A stretch of 64,000 nt of DNA from Bin5 sp963662575 (GTDB lineage Bacteria > Chloroflexota > Anaerolineae > Caldilineales > Caldilineaceae): assembly GCA_963662575.1 (NCBI GenBank), contig OY759723.1, positions 1,922,001 to 1,986,000 on the forward strand, given 5' to 3'. Shown piece by piece: positions 1-9,095 of this stretch (position 1 is the first letter of the stretch; every line of letters starts with the position of its first letter). The notes below the pieces were generated by a model that did no database searches, had not been told where the DNA came from, and saw nothing but the letters and a program-made list of their open reading frames with translations. The position numbers and the translations under genes are program-made.

Positions 1-1
1 A

Positions 2-949
2 ACCATTCTGCGCGCTATCCCTCTCATGCTGACGGGGCTGGCGGTCGGCATCGCCTTTCGTATGTTGTTCTGGAATATCGGCGCCGAAGGCCAGTTTGTG
101 TGGGGAGTCATTGCCGCCACCTGGGTCGCGCTCTTTTTGCCGGAACAGATCGGCGGTCTGCCGCAATGGGCTTTTCTGCCGGCCATGATCGTGGCCGCCT
201 TTGCAGCCGGCGCAATCTGGGGACTGATCCCGGCCGTCCTCAAAACAGCTCTGCGGGTTAACGAGATCATTACAACGCTCATGTTCAACTATGTGGCCCT
301 GTTGTTCATGCAGTATCTCTACACCGGATCCTGGAAGGATCCCGAGGGCTTCGGCTTTCCCGGCAGCGCCCAATTCCCCCAGCACGCCTGGCTGCCGCGC
401 TTGCCGATCGACCTGGGCCGGGTCCACTATGGCTTGGTGATTGCGATCCTGGCGGCGTTTCTGATCTGGCTCGTCCTGGATCGCACCAAATGGGGGTTGG
501 AGATCAAGGTAATTGGCAAGAACCCATTGGCCGCCCGCTACGCAGGAATGAGCATTACCCGCAATGTGCTCCTCGTTATGTGCGTAAGCGGCGGCGTCGC
601 CGGGCTGGCTGGATTCAGCCAAGTGGCCGGTGTGGGGCACCGGCTGCAAAATGGAATCGCAGTCGGAGATGGCTTTACTGCGATTATTGTGGCCTGGTTG
701 GCAAAGCTGAACCCTTGGGCCATCCTGCTCGTCAGCATACTGCTGGCCGGACTCAACACCGGCGGTGATCAGTTGCAGATTACCATGGGGCTGCCGGCGG
801 CGGTCGCAGGCGTGCTCCAGGGGTCAATACTCTTCTTCGTGCTTGGCGCCGATGTCTTTATCAACTACCGCCTGCGCGTAATTCGTACCCAGCCCCGGCC
901 GGCCGCCAATCCCGCGCCCGCCTCCGGGGGACCGACACCGGCCGATTAG
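2..949 (+). CDS. ABC transporter permease (nucleoside/simple-sugar type), 5' partial
   Basis: Inner-membrane permease subunit of an ABC importer of the BPD_transp_2 family (NupB/YufP-like), which usually works with a BmpA-type lipoprotein and a double-length ATPase. The frame is open to the left edge, reading TILRAIPLMLTGLAVG before the first internal Met, so the true start lies outside the window. Several hydrophobic segments are visible. The segment KNPLAARYAGMS followed by SGGVAGLAGF near residues 165-200 is the conserved cytoplasmic loop of the family. It ends in a Pro/Ala-rich tail. The paralogous permease follows 131 bp downstream on the same strand, and the binding-protein and ATPase genes would be expected to the left. 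The substrate is inferred from family only; nucleosides are the most studied. Confidence 0.9.
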   Translation, partial: TILRAIPLMLTGLAVGIAFRMLFWNIGAEGQFVWGVIAATWVALFLPEQIGGLPQWAFLPAMIVAAFAAGAIWGLIPAVLKTALRVNEIITTLMFNYVALLFMQYLYTGSWKDPEGFGFPGSAQFPQHAWLPRLPIDLGRVHYGLVIAILAAFLIWLVLDRTKWGLEIKVIGKNPLAARYAGMSITRNVLLVMCVSGGVAGLAGFSQVAGVGHRLQNGIAVGDGFTAIIVAWLAKLNPWAILLVSILLAGLNTGGDQLQITMGLPAAVAGVLQGSILFFVLGADVFINYRLRVIRTQPRPAANPAPASGGPTPAD

Positions 950-975
950 AAGAAGCGCCCATCTATTATCAGTAA

Positions 976-1057
976 CCGGTGGCCCATGAAACACCGGTCG
1001 ACACTGAACAAAACCTGGCGACAGGAAACCGGTAACCGCATATTGCCGCCGGTTACC
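976..1057 (+). other. Two intercistronic hairpins between the permease genes
   Basis: Two inverted repeats lie in the 131 bp gap between the permeases. The first is CCGGTG (976-981) with CACCGG (992-997). The second is GGTAACCG (1031-1038) with CGGTTACC (1050-1057), an 8 bp perfect stem and 11-base loop ending 23 bp before the next start codon. No T-run follows, so they are not typical terminators. They could stabilise the upstream message or tune the ratio of the two subunits. Confidence 0.45.
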
Positions 1058-1080
1058 ATGCATGTGAAGGCGTTACGACA

Positions 1081-2037
1081 ATGGAACTCGCCCTACTTAT
1101 CTCGATCCTGACGGTGACAATTCAGGCTGGCGCCTCTCTTGTCTTTGCCGCAGTCGGCGAAATCTACACCGAAAGGGCCGGCGTTCTCAATCTCGGCTTG
1201 GAAGGCATTCTGATCATGGGCGCAGTCAGCGCCTTTGCCGTTGGCTTTCACACCGATAGTCTCCTGCTGGGCACACTGGCGGCGGTCATAGTAGGCGGCG
1301 TACTGGCCTCCCTCCACGCCTTCCTGTCCGTCACACTGCGGGCGGACCAGGTCGTCAGCGGCCTGGCAATGACGCTGTTTGGCATCGGGCTGAGCAGCTT
1401 TCTGGGCCAGCGCCTTGGCCCGGAAGGCGCGCCGCTGGTGGGCCTGGTCGGTCCAAAGTTCAACAAGATCGCGCTCACAGGTCTCAGCCAGATCCCGCTG
1501 CTTGGCAAGGCCATCTTCAACCAGGATCTGCTGGTCTATCTGATGTATCTGACCGTGCCCATCGCCGCCTTCCTGCTCTATCGCACCCGCCTTGGCCTCA
1601 ACGTGCGCGCAGTTGGCGAAGACCCCGACACCGCCGATGCCATGGGAATCTCCGTCACGCGCACACGCTATCTGGCCACCATCGGCGGCGGAATGCTCAT
1701 GGGGCTGGGCGGCGCCCACCTCAGCTTGGCCTATACCCCCGGCTGGACTGAAAATCTCACCGGCGGACGGGGCTGGATCGCCATCGCTCTCGTCATCTTT
1801 GCCACCTGGGATCCCGCGCGCGCTCTGCTGGGAGCCCTGATCTTTGGCGGCGTCAATGCGGTCCAGTTTCGGTTGCAGGCGGCCGGGGGCGGCGTCATTC
1901 CCGCAGCCATGCTGGCGATGATGCCATATCTGCTGACCGTCTTTGTCCTGATTCTGATCACCGTCTATGAAAACGTAAGCCGCCGCCTCGGCGCCCCGGC
2001 AGCGCTCGGCCTGCCCTACATGCGCGGCGAACGTTAG
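1081..2037 (+). CDS. ABC transporter permease (nucleoside/simple-sugar type)
   Basis: Second membrane subunit of the same importer (NupC/YufQ-like, BPD_transp_2 family), 318 residues, the usual length. The N-terminal motif ERAGVLNLGLEGILIMGA (residues 23-40) is diagnostic of this subunit. A second conserved stretch, GLNVRAVGEDPDTADAMGIS, lies near residue 175. About eight to nine hydrophobic helices are predicted by eye. It begins at an ATG 131 bp after the first permease and would form the heterodimeric channel with it. The next gene, fumC, begins only 39 bp after its stop and may be co-transcribed, though its function is unrelated. Confidence 0.92.
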   Translation: MELALLISILTVTIQAGASLVFAAVGEIYTERAGVLNLGLEGILIMGAVSAFAVGFHTDSLLLGTLAAVIVGGVLASLHAFLSVTLRADQVVSGLAMTLFGIGLSSFLGQRLGPEGAPLVGLVGPKFNKIALTGLSQIPLLGKAIFNQDLLVYLMYLTVPIAAFLLYRTRLGLNVRAVGEDPDTADAMGISVTRTRYLATIGGGMLMGLGGAHLSLAYTPGWTENLTGGRGWIAIALVIFATWDPARALLGALIFGGVNAVQFRLQAAGGGVIPAAMLAMMPYLLTVFVLILITVYENVSRRLGAPAALGLPYMRGER

Positions 2038-2076
2038 CTTCTGTGTTCAAAAAACCAATTGGAGTTGAAAATTCTT

Positions 2077-3468
2077 ATGTGTGCACTGGAATATCGCATC
2101 GAGCATGATAGCCTGGGCGAAGTAAAAGTACCGAAAGACGCTCTTTATGCTGCCCAAACCCAGCGAGCCGTCGACAACTTCCCCATTAGCCCGTTGGCTT
2201 TCCCCAGGCAGTTTATCCGGGCCATCGGGCTGATCAAAGGCGCGGCCGCCGCTGTCAATCTCGATTTAGGTCAGATTGATGCCGAAATGGCGGCGGCGAT
2301 TCAGAACGCCGGCGCCGATGTCGCCCGCGGCGCCCACGACGCCCATTTCCCGCTCGACATATTCCAGACCGGCTCCGGCACCAGCACAAACATGAACGCC
2401 AATGAAGTGATCTCTACCCTGGCGTCCCGAACCCTTGGACGCAGCGTTCACCCAAACGATCACGTCAATATGGGGCAGAGCAGCAACGATGTCATTCCCT
2501 CTGCCATCCATGTCAGCGCCTATCTTGCCGTTGTAGAGGAACTCTTGCCCTCTCTGCAGCACCTCCAGCAAACACTCGACGCCAAGGCCGCAGAGGTGGA
2601 CAACGTCGTCACAACCGGGCGCACCCACCTGATGGATGCCATGCCTATCCGCCTCAGCCAGGAACTGGGCGGCTGGAGCAATCAGATCGACAAGGGGCAG
2701 CGCCGGCTGCGCGACGCCTTGGCGCGGCTGGCAGAAATTGCCCAGGGCGGTACCGCGGTTGGCACAGGCATCAATGCCCATCCCGAGTTCGGTACGCGTA
2801 TGGCCGCCAAACTCGCCGCGATGACAACGCAACCGTTCAAGACAAGCGAAAACTACTTTGAAAGTCTCAGCAGCCAGGATGCCGCCGTAGAGCTGAGCGG
2901 TCAACTCAAGACGATCGCGACCTCGCTGATGAAGATGGCAAATGACCTGCGCTGGATGAACAGCGGGCCGATTGCCGGCTTCGGTGAAATCGAGTTGCCT
3001 GCCCTGCAGCCGGGCAGCAGCATCATGCCCGGCAAGATCAATCCGGTCATTCCGGAAGCGGTCGCCATGGTCGCCGCCCAGGTAACCGGAAACGACGTGA
3101 CGATTACAATCGGGGGACAGTCAGGCAGTTTTCAACTGAACGTTATGCTCCCCGTCATCGCCTATAACCTGTTGCAGAGCATCTCAATTCTGGCCGGCGC
3201 CAGCCGTCTCTTGGCAGACAGAGCCATCGCCGGCTTTACTGTGAATGCAGAACGCATCGGCCAGCTCGTTGACCGCAATCCCATTCTGGTAACCGCCCTG
3301 AATCCGGTGATTGGCTATGAACTGGGCGCACAAATTGCCAAGACCGCCTATGCCCAGGGACGCACTCTCAAGGAGGTCGCTCTGGAATTGACCGATCTAA
3401 ACCCCGCCGAACTCGATGAACTGCTCGATCCCCGCAAACTGACCGAAGGTGGTATCCAGCAGCGCTGA
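2077..3468 (+). CDS. fumC: Class II fumarate hydratase
   Basis: Cytosolic fumarase of the TCA cycle interconverting fumarate and L-malate; homotetramer of the aspartase/fumarase superfamily. The family signature GSSIMPGKIN is at about residues 312-321. The substrate loops TGSGTSTNMN (about 98) and GRTHLMDAMP (about 181) are also intact, and the product is 463 residues, the expected length. A longer frame opens at a TTG (2059), but GGAG at 2061-2064 lies 12 bases before the ATG at 2077, which also gives the usual N-terminus (YRIEHDSLGEVKVP), so 2077 is preferred. It ends convergently with the M23 peptidase gene. Confidence 0.96.
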   Translation: MCALEYRIEHDSLGEVKVPKDALYAAQTQRAVDNFPISPLAFPRQFIRAIGLIKGAAAAVNLDLGQIDAEMAAAIQNAGADVARGAHDAHFPLDIFQTGSGTSTNMNANEVISTLASRTLGRSVHPNDHVNMGQSSNDVIPSAIHVSAYLAVVEELLPSLQHLQQTLDAKAAEVDNVVTTGRTHLMDAMPIRLSQELGGWSNQIDKGQRRLRDALARLAEIAQGGTAVGTGINAHPEFGTRMAAKLAAMTTQPFKTSENYFESLSSQDAAVELSGQLKTIATSLMKMANDLRWMNSGPIAGFGEIELPALQPGSSIMPGKINPVIPEAVAMVAAQVTGNDVTITIGGQSGSFQLNVMLPVIAYNLLQSISILAGASRLLADRAIAGFTVNAERIGQLVDRNPILVTALNPVIGYELGAQIAKTAYAQGRTLKEVALELTDLNPAELDELLDPRKLTEGGIQQR

Positions 3469-3643
3469 AACCCAGCCCCAATACCCAACTTTGCGACCCT
3501 ACGCCCGATACTGCCCGTCTGCATGGTGATCTGCGTTACCAGGGGGATGAGAAGTGACCACGGCTCATCCCTTCACATTAGACTTCTGAACTGTCGCTCG
3601 CCCGCTGCCGAATCGAAAACTGCTGTACTGAAAACTGCTCAAT

Positions 3644-3673
3644 AAAAAAAGGTCCGGCACCTGGTGCCGGACC
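3644..3673 (-). terminator. Intrinsic terminator of the M23 peptidase gene
   Basis: GGTCCGGCAC (3651-3660) pairs perfectly with GTGCCGGACC (3664-3673) across a 3-base loop. On the minus strand the stem is followed by seven T (A7 at 3644-3650). It lies 28 bp past the M23 stop. On the plus strand only three T follow, so it may act weakly on fumC transcripts too. Confidence 0.88.
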
Positions 3674-3700
3674 TTTCTAAGTTCTTTAATCCTGTACTGT

Positions 3701-5038
3701 CTACGGCAGGAAGTAGAATGGATTGCGCGCGGCGCCCTGTTGGCGAATCTCAAAGTGCAGATGCGGCCCCGTCGAACGCCCGGTATTGCCTACCGTACCC
3801 AACTGTTCACCCTTGGCGACGTTTTCGCCTTGACGCACGTAAACCATATTCATATGAGCATAGAGGGAGACAAAGCCGTTGCCATGATCGACCATGACCA
3901 TACTGCCGTAGCCGCCATTCCAACCATGTGACGCCTTGATCACATAGCCGCTGTCGGCTGCAACGATCGGAGAGCCGCCCCTGGCTCCGACGTCAATCGC
4001 TCTATGACCGTGCCAGAACTGTTGCGTAATGTGACCGCTGACCGGCCAGGCAAAGCTCCCGGAACCTCTGACCGCCGAAGCAGGAACCGGACCTCGATAC
4101 ATTGCCACCTGTCGGGCGACATAGGGCTTGGTACCATTGGGAATGATCAACTGCTTGCCGCTGTTGATCGGGGAATTCGCCGATTCCAGATTGTTCAGAG
4201 GGTAACCAACAATTTCATCAACCGTTACTTTGTACTTCACCGCCAGTGTCGACAGCGTATCGCCTGTTCCTACTACATGCATCACCCCGTCAACCGGGGG
4301 AATAATCAACTCCTGGCCAGGCCACAACAGATCCGGATTGGACTCCAGCTTCGGATTGGCCCACAAAATTGTCTCCGGTCTGAGATCGTATCGACCGGCA
4401 ATCTTCTGAAGGTTATCAGCTGGCAATACTTTGTATATCTGGATTCTGTCTATCCGGGATGGCGCAGCAGCTACAACCGGTTCCTGCTCCGCGCCTTGTA
4501 TGCTTGGGGAGGCAACAGCAGCTTCATCTGTATTCTTGGTGAAGGGAAGAACCGCACGTTGCAGTGCACTTCCAACCTCTGCAATTGGATTGCGGCGGGC
4601 CAGTTGCGTGTCAGCTGCCGCACTCTCCGTGAACATTGCATCCGCCGGCAGTGGGTTCAACGCCAGCTCCCAATCGGGGGCGTCTATCTGTCTGACCAGA
4701 ATGACTATCGCCGCCACCACCAGTACCGCAAGATGGCTTGCAAGCCGGATTGGCGCAACCTGCTCGCGCAAAAAACCCTGTATGCTTGAAGTCAAATTCC
4801 CAATCGTCCCGCCGGCCGCATCTACCATGCCCGCCGACCCATCTTCCAGCGCGACTTCGGCCGCGCTGTCTGAACTCTGATTCATCTGATTCGGTGATGG
4901 ACTGGGACTAAACTCTGAAAGACTGCTGGAAACTGAGGATATGAGCACTTCCCGATCCAAGGTGGGGGAACCATTGGGTTGACGAAAAGTGTGATAGCTG
5001 AACTGACGTTGTTCTACGTGTTTTTTGCTTTTCAGCAT
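3701..5038 (-). CDS. LysM / M23 peptidase (LytM-type murein hydrolase)
   Basis: Cell-envelope zinc metallopeptidase expected to cleave peptidoglycan peptide bridges or activate amidases. 445 residues: a Ser/Gln-rich cytoplasmic N-terminus, one transmembrane helix at about 99-116, two LysM domains (about 199-247 and 252-300) and a C-terminal M23 domain (about 342-440). The zinc/catalytic residues are present: H345 and D349 in GHRAIDVG, H395 in LYAH, and H426/H428 in HLHFE. The single helix implies a type II orientation with the peptidoglycan-binding and catalytic parts outside. The gene stands alone, convergent to fumC, with a clear terminator behind it. Confidence 0.93.
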   Translation of the reverse strand: MLKSKKHVEQRQFSYHTFRQPNGSPTLDREVLISSVSSSLSEFSPSPSPNQMNQSSDSAAEVALEDGSAGMVDAAGGTIGNLTSSIQGFLREQVAPIRLASHLAVLVVAAIVILVRQIDAPDWELALNPLPADAMFTESAAADTQLARRNPIAEVGSALQRAVLPFTKNTDEAAVASPSIQGAEQEPVVAAAPSRIDRIQIYKVLPADNLQKIAGRYDLRPETILWANPKLESNPDLLWPGQELIIPPVDGVMHVVGTGDTLSTLAVKYKVTVDEIVGYPLNNLESANSPINSGKQLIIPNGTKPYVARQVAMYRGPVPASAVRGSGSFAWPVSGHITQQFWHGHRAIDVGARGGSPIVAADSGYVIKASHGWNGGYGSMVMVDHGNGFVSLYAHMNMVYVRQGENVAKGEQLGTVGNTGRSTGPHLHFEIRQQGAARNPFYFLP

Positions 5039-5417
5039 ACAGCCTGTCCAAGATATGGATACAGAACGAAAACTGTATCATATGCTCCATTGAACGAAAA
5101 GTTCGAAAGACGGCGTGGCTGAGGGGGAGATGCCTTCAGGTCTAGTGACTTTCGCAGTCAAAATGCCCGAATTGCCTCAAGAAAGGCATTATAGGGACAA
5201 AACAGTCACCGCACAAATTCGATTTCAGCTCTGAACTCGCTTTTTTGCCCTCTTAACACAGTCTGGTAATAAAACGTAGGGAAAACGTAGGTTTAGCGTC
5301 ATATTTCTGTGATCCGGGCAATTTCCTTGCTTCTTGGCTGCCCAGTACCTGCCGCGTCGCCTCAAAATTCCCGGACCGGTGCGCGTCAGCGAAGTTTCGC
5401 GCCCAACACCGACCTGC
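5039..5417. other. Intergenic region between rho and the M23 gene
   Basis: 379 bp downstream of rho and upstream of the M23 gene, both on the minus strand. It must hold the M23 promoter: on the minus strand TATGAT (about 5076-5081) is a plausible -10 box with a poor -35. No convincing rho terminator hairpin and no small gene were recognised. Confidence 0.4.
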
Positions 5418-6677
5418 CTATTTGACTAGTGTGTCCAGAAATTCCTGGTTGTCTCGCGTTCGACTCAGACGCTCCAGGATGGGCAGAATCGCTTCATTGC
5501 CGCCTCCCATCGCGTCACTCATGCGCCGCAGCGTGTATACCTTTGCCAACACCTCCGGCTCCAGCATCTTCTCTTCGGCGCGCGTGCTGCTTCTTTCAAT
5601 ATCGATAGCCGGGAAGATTCGCCGTTCCGATGTGCGCCGGTTGAGATGCAACTCCATGTTGCCCGTGCCTTTAAACTCTTCGTATATAACGTCATCCATC
5701 CGGCTACCCGTATCGACAAGACAGGTCGCAATAATCGTCAGACTGCCACCCTCTTCCAAATTCCGGGCCGCGCCAAAGAATCGTTTTGGTGGATAAAGCG
5801 CCGCCGGATCGATCCCGCCCGATAACGTGCGGCCAGACGGAGGCACAGTCAAGTTATAGGCCCGGGTGAGGCGGGTAATGCTGTCCAGCAATATCACCAC
5901 ATCGCGGCTGCTCTCAGTCAGCCGCTTGGCCCGTTCCAACGCCATTTCCGCCACCCGCACATGGTTTTGGACCGGCTCGTCAAATGTGCTGCTGATCACC
6001 TCCGCTTCCACAGAACGGTCCATATCCGTTACTTCCTCGGGCCGCTCACCGATCAGCACGACCATCATATGTAGGTCCTCATAGTTACCTGACATGCCGT
6101 TGGCAATGCGCTTCAAAATGGTCGTCTTGCCGGCTTTGGGGGGGCTGACAATCATCCCGCGTTGGCCGCGGCCGATTGGCGACAGCAGATCGATCATCCG
6201 CGTGGCCAGCAGGTTCGGTTTGGTTTCCAGATTAATCTGCTCGTCTGGGAAAATCGGCGTCTGTTTCTCGAATATCGGACGCCGCTTGGCCTCTTCCGGG
6301 TCAAGGCCGTTGACTGCTTCCACCTTTAACAGACCGAAATACTTCTCCGTGTCCTTTGGCGGGCGGACCTGGCCAACAACCAGATCTCCTGTCCGCAAAC
6401 CAAATCGACGAATCTGGCTTTGACTGACGTACACATCTTCCGGCCCCGGCAGAAGATGGTCGCTGCGGAGGAAGCCAATTCCATCCTGGACGATTTCCAG
6501 AGTGCCGCCGCCAAAAATATAACCCTGTTTTTCGGCGTTTGCCCGCAATAAGAGAATTATCAGATCGTGCTTCTTCAAGCGGGTATAACCACTCATCGCC
6601 ATGGAGCGAGCTAAATCCCTGAGTTCATCCAGAGTACAATCCTCCAATTCGGCCATTGTCATACTGAGCATTTCCAT
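5418..6677 (-). CDS. rho: Transcription termination factor Rho
   Basis: Hexameric RNA-dependent ATPase/translocase that terminates untranslated transcripts. 419 residues, the same as E. coli Rho. Rho N-terminal helical domain at about 7-48, cold-shock-like primary RNA-binding domain about 52-125, RecA-type ATPase from about 155. Walker A SPPKAGKTT is at 178-186, Walker B VVILLDSITR at 260-269, and the Q-loop and R-loop regions around 284-290 and 325-340 are well conserved. The start at 6677 follows AAGGA with 7-base spacing. Unlike most phyla it has no insertion between the two RNA-binding subdomains. The 838 bp leader upstream is unusually long; Rho autoregulates its own leader in several bacteria. 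Confidence 0.97.
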   Translation of the reverse strand: MEMLSMTMAELEDCTLDELRDLARSMAMSGYTRLKKHDLIILLLRANAEKQGYIFGGGTLEIVQDGIGFLRSDHLLPGPEDVYVSQSQIRRFGLRTGDLVVGQVRPPKDTEKYFGLLKVEAVNGLDPEEAKRRPIFEKQTPIFPDEQINLETKPNLLATRMIDLLSPIGRGQRGMIVSPPKAGKTTILKRIANGMSGNYEDLHMMVVLIGERPEEVTDMDRSVEAEVISSTFDEPVQNHVRVAEMALERAKRLTESSRDVVILLDSITRLTRAYNLTVPPSGRTLSGGIDPAALYPPKRFFGAARNLEEGGSLTIIATCLVDTGSRMDDVIYEEFKGTGNMELHLNRRTSERRIFPAIDIERSSTRAEEKMLEPEVLAKVYTLRRMSDAMGGGNEAILPILERLSRTRDNQEFLDTLVK

Positions 6678-7515
6678 AGTTCGTTCCTTGTCCGGCTCAA
6701 CAAAAAGTCACTCATTGCTTGCGCAACAGCACAGCGTGATATGCATACGAGTGAGAGTTCTGAAAGCGTGGGCTGTCTATATGTTGGGTAGACCTACCGT
6801 CTACACAGTGCGATCTTTGGGGATTGCCCGAATTTGGGCAGGTTTTCCTAGTGAATTGACTTGCGCCAGCGTTGGGTAAATACTTAAGAGGTGCATTCGA
6901 CGGACTGCCAGTCGCATCTACCGCCTGCCCGCGGCTGTCGTCCGCGATGCTCGGTCATTCTATATCGATTATCGCCAATTGCGTCTAAAGCACGCCGGCT
7001 ACTTAACTGAGTTCTTTTTGAATAAACGACGCGGACATATAGGGCGGAGGCAAACGCACAGCATCGACAACAAGTATAGCAGCCTTTTCCGAATACGTCA
7101 ACTACCATTATTCAACAACGGGTGCATCCCAAAATGGGAGCGAGTTTCTGGCTGCCCCTGAGGAGAATCACAATGATCCCCAGCCCGCTACCCTGGACTA
7201 CGCCAAATCCGGGATGCACCTGATTCTTCGCGGCGCAGCGAAATCTTCGCGCATCTCGTGCAGCCGCCCCTTAATCTGCGGCGCAAGCGCGCAAATCACC
7301 CGTATTCCTAGAAGCAATGGGATTATCCGCGACGCACTCAACGGGGCCCGACGCACGTTGGCCGCGCGTTCATCAAGGACTTCCGGCCCTTTCAGAGGAA
7401 TTTGCAACAAGTATCGTATTTCCGTTCCGTTTCCTGTCGTCACCGCCGACTGCCGCTGAACACCTGTAACCCAGGTGCCAGCGGCAACCAGGACACCGAT
7501 CTCCCGGCTTTCCCC
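6678..7515. other. 838 bp noncoding region upstream of rho
   Basis: It lies between the crp-like gene and rho, both on the minus strand. The open frames here are all short, in conflicting strands and resemble no family. The base composition is visibly lower in GC than the flanks (for example 6960-7120), as expected of a promoter or leader. No tRNA, riboswitch or clear repeat was found. Confidence 0.4.
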
Positions 7516-8220
7516 CTACCACTCCCAGATGCCGGCGATCTCCTTCAGCGTCTCAACGTCAAGGATCCCGATTCGTCGATATCCCAATTCCACCAGGCCC
7601 TGCCGTTTGAAATCACGCAAAATGGCGCTGACCGTCTCCCGATATGTACCGAGTCGATCCGCCAGAACCTGATGGCTTACCCCCTGAATCACCTCTTCCC
7701 TGTCGTTGCACAGTTCAACCAGAAGTGCCGCCAATCGTTCCGGCAGCTTCTTATAGGCCACATCTTCCAGCCTGTCCTCGACCTGAAGAAGCCGACTGCC
7801 GTACGTCTGCAGCATCCCCCACCCCAAAATCGGATACTGAAGCGTCATATTGCGTGCCTCAGCAGCCGGAATTGACCAGACCACCGCATCTGTGTCCGCT
7901 TCGGCAAAAACATTCGCCTCCTGCGGCCTGTTCAACGCGCCCTCGCCAAATATGGCTGCCGGCTCCAGCGACCCGATCACCAGCCGCCGGCCTTCATGAT
8001 TCGGGCAGACCAGGTTGATCCTCCCTTTCATGAGTACGAACATCTCTCTTTTCAGAGCTGCCGCATCGGCAACAACCTCATGCTGTCGGTATGAACGCAT
8101 GCGTACATGCTTCCCAAACGAAGGATCGTCATTGTGGAGATCCATCAATGTCTGCAAAAGTTCCGGTTTTCGGCCCAGGACATCGTCGGTAACAGCGTGT
8201 CGATAAGAATTATCGAACAT
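7516..8220 (-). CDS. Crp/Fnr-family transcriptional regulator
   Basis: DNA-binding regulator, 234 residues. N-terminal cyclic-nucleotide-binding-type beta-barrel (about 40-135, containing LVIGSLEPAAIFGEGALN, the phosphate-binding-cassette region), a long dimerisation helix, and a C-terminal winged helix whose recognition segment is LADRLGTYRETVSAILRDF (about 187-205). No cysteine cluster of the Fnr type is visible, so oxygen sensing by an Fe-S cluster is unlikely; the ligand is unknown. A ribosome site AAAGGATG precedes the ATG at 8220. It is transcribed alone, away from the SH3b gene. Confidence 0.9.
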   Translation of the reverse strand: MFDNSYRHAVTDDVLGRKPELLQTLMDLHNDDPSFGKHVRMRSYRQHEVVADAAALKREMFVLMKGRINLVCPNHEGRRLVIGSLEPAAIFGEGALNRPQEANVFAEADTDAVVWSIPAAEARNMTLQYPILGWGMLQTYGSRLLQVEDRLEDVAYKKLPERLAALLVELCNDREEVIQGVSHQVLADRLGTYRETVSAILRDFKRQGLVELGYRRIGILDVETLKEIAGIWEW

Positions 8221-9095
8221 ATATCACATCCTTTCTGGCTGCTCCGGAGTACCACTCCCATACGCTTGGTGCCAGCTAAGGCGGAATCTGTGGATGCCTC
8301 CGCCGGTGAGAAGGCACAAAATGAGTCTAACTTGTGCAAATCATGTGCCATGAAAGCACAAATCCCTGATAAGGCCCCCATCGTCTCTATGATCCGGCCT
8401 GAAACTGTACACTGTCTAGAGTATAGCAGTTTTTGGCAACAATTTCTACGGTTTCTATCCTTACAGGATCCTTATCAACCGCGCATAAGACCTTGTGCGC
8501 TCGTTCAAGCATAGCATTGGAAAGTTATATTTCCGTTGCAGAAAAGTTAGCGTTCCATAACCTTAGGAGAACTCTCGCCTCATAATGCCTCCCAAACTGC
8601 TCCCCGCGCCTATGCACCCCCCCAATCTGCACACCAACTGTCGCCCATCTGGGCAGTCGGGCCTCCGGCCCTGGGGACACTCCCCGCAACGCCCCTCCCA
8701 AAACACCCCCCACCGCCGCAAGTCTCCGGCCACTATCCAATATCCCCTGCCCTTCGCAGGACGCACACGCAAGCGCGGCCGCGCCACACATCCTGTCATT
8801 TACACCCCAAAATCGGGGACAAAACCCGCCAAAATGGTGTAATTGTCGTCATATTCGTGTTATGCTACACTAAATTTCTTATGCTACACTGAAGTTCTGT
8901 AGACAATCGCTAGACAGTTGCGAGTGGCGGTCCTAAGTCCGTCGCTCTCAACACCAGAACCAAAGCACAGCGCTGACTCTTGTCTGATGCTATAGTCGCT
9001 CGTAACCTGACCCGTACAACCGATTCTGGATCGGTCGGGTCGAGGAATGGTTATCTGCATTCATTCTACTTTAATCACGTGACGAGAGAAGCTTA
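8221..9095. other. 875 bp divergent intergenic region with one dispersed repeat
   Basis: Space between the divergent crp-like and SH3b genes. It holds a copy of the two-hairpin dispersed repeat (about 8649-8719) and A/T-rich promoter-like stretches at 8430-8470 and 8840-8890. On the minus strand TATACT (8434-8439) is a candidate -10 box for the regulator gene. A short duplication, TATGCTACACT, occurs twice around 8862-8890. No protein-coding gene was supported. Confidence 0.45.
8649..8719 (+). repeat. Dispersed two-hairpin repeat, copy A
   Basis: Resembles copies near 21449 and 51868. Hairpin 1 is GGGCC-TCC-GGCCC; hairpin 2 is GGGG-ACAC-TCCCC (one base off perfect pairing). The shared tail CCGCAACGCCCC...AAAAC follows. 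This copy is the most diverged and lacks the linker TCCCTTGTGC. Confidence 0.6.
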
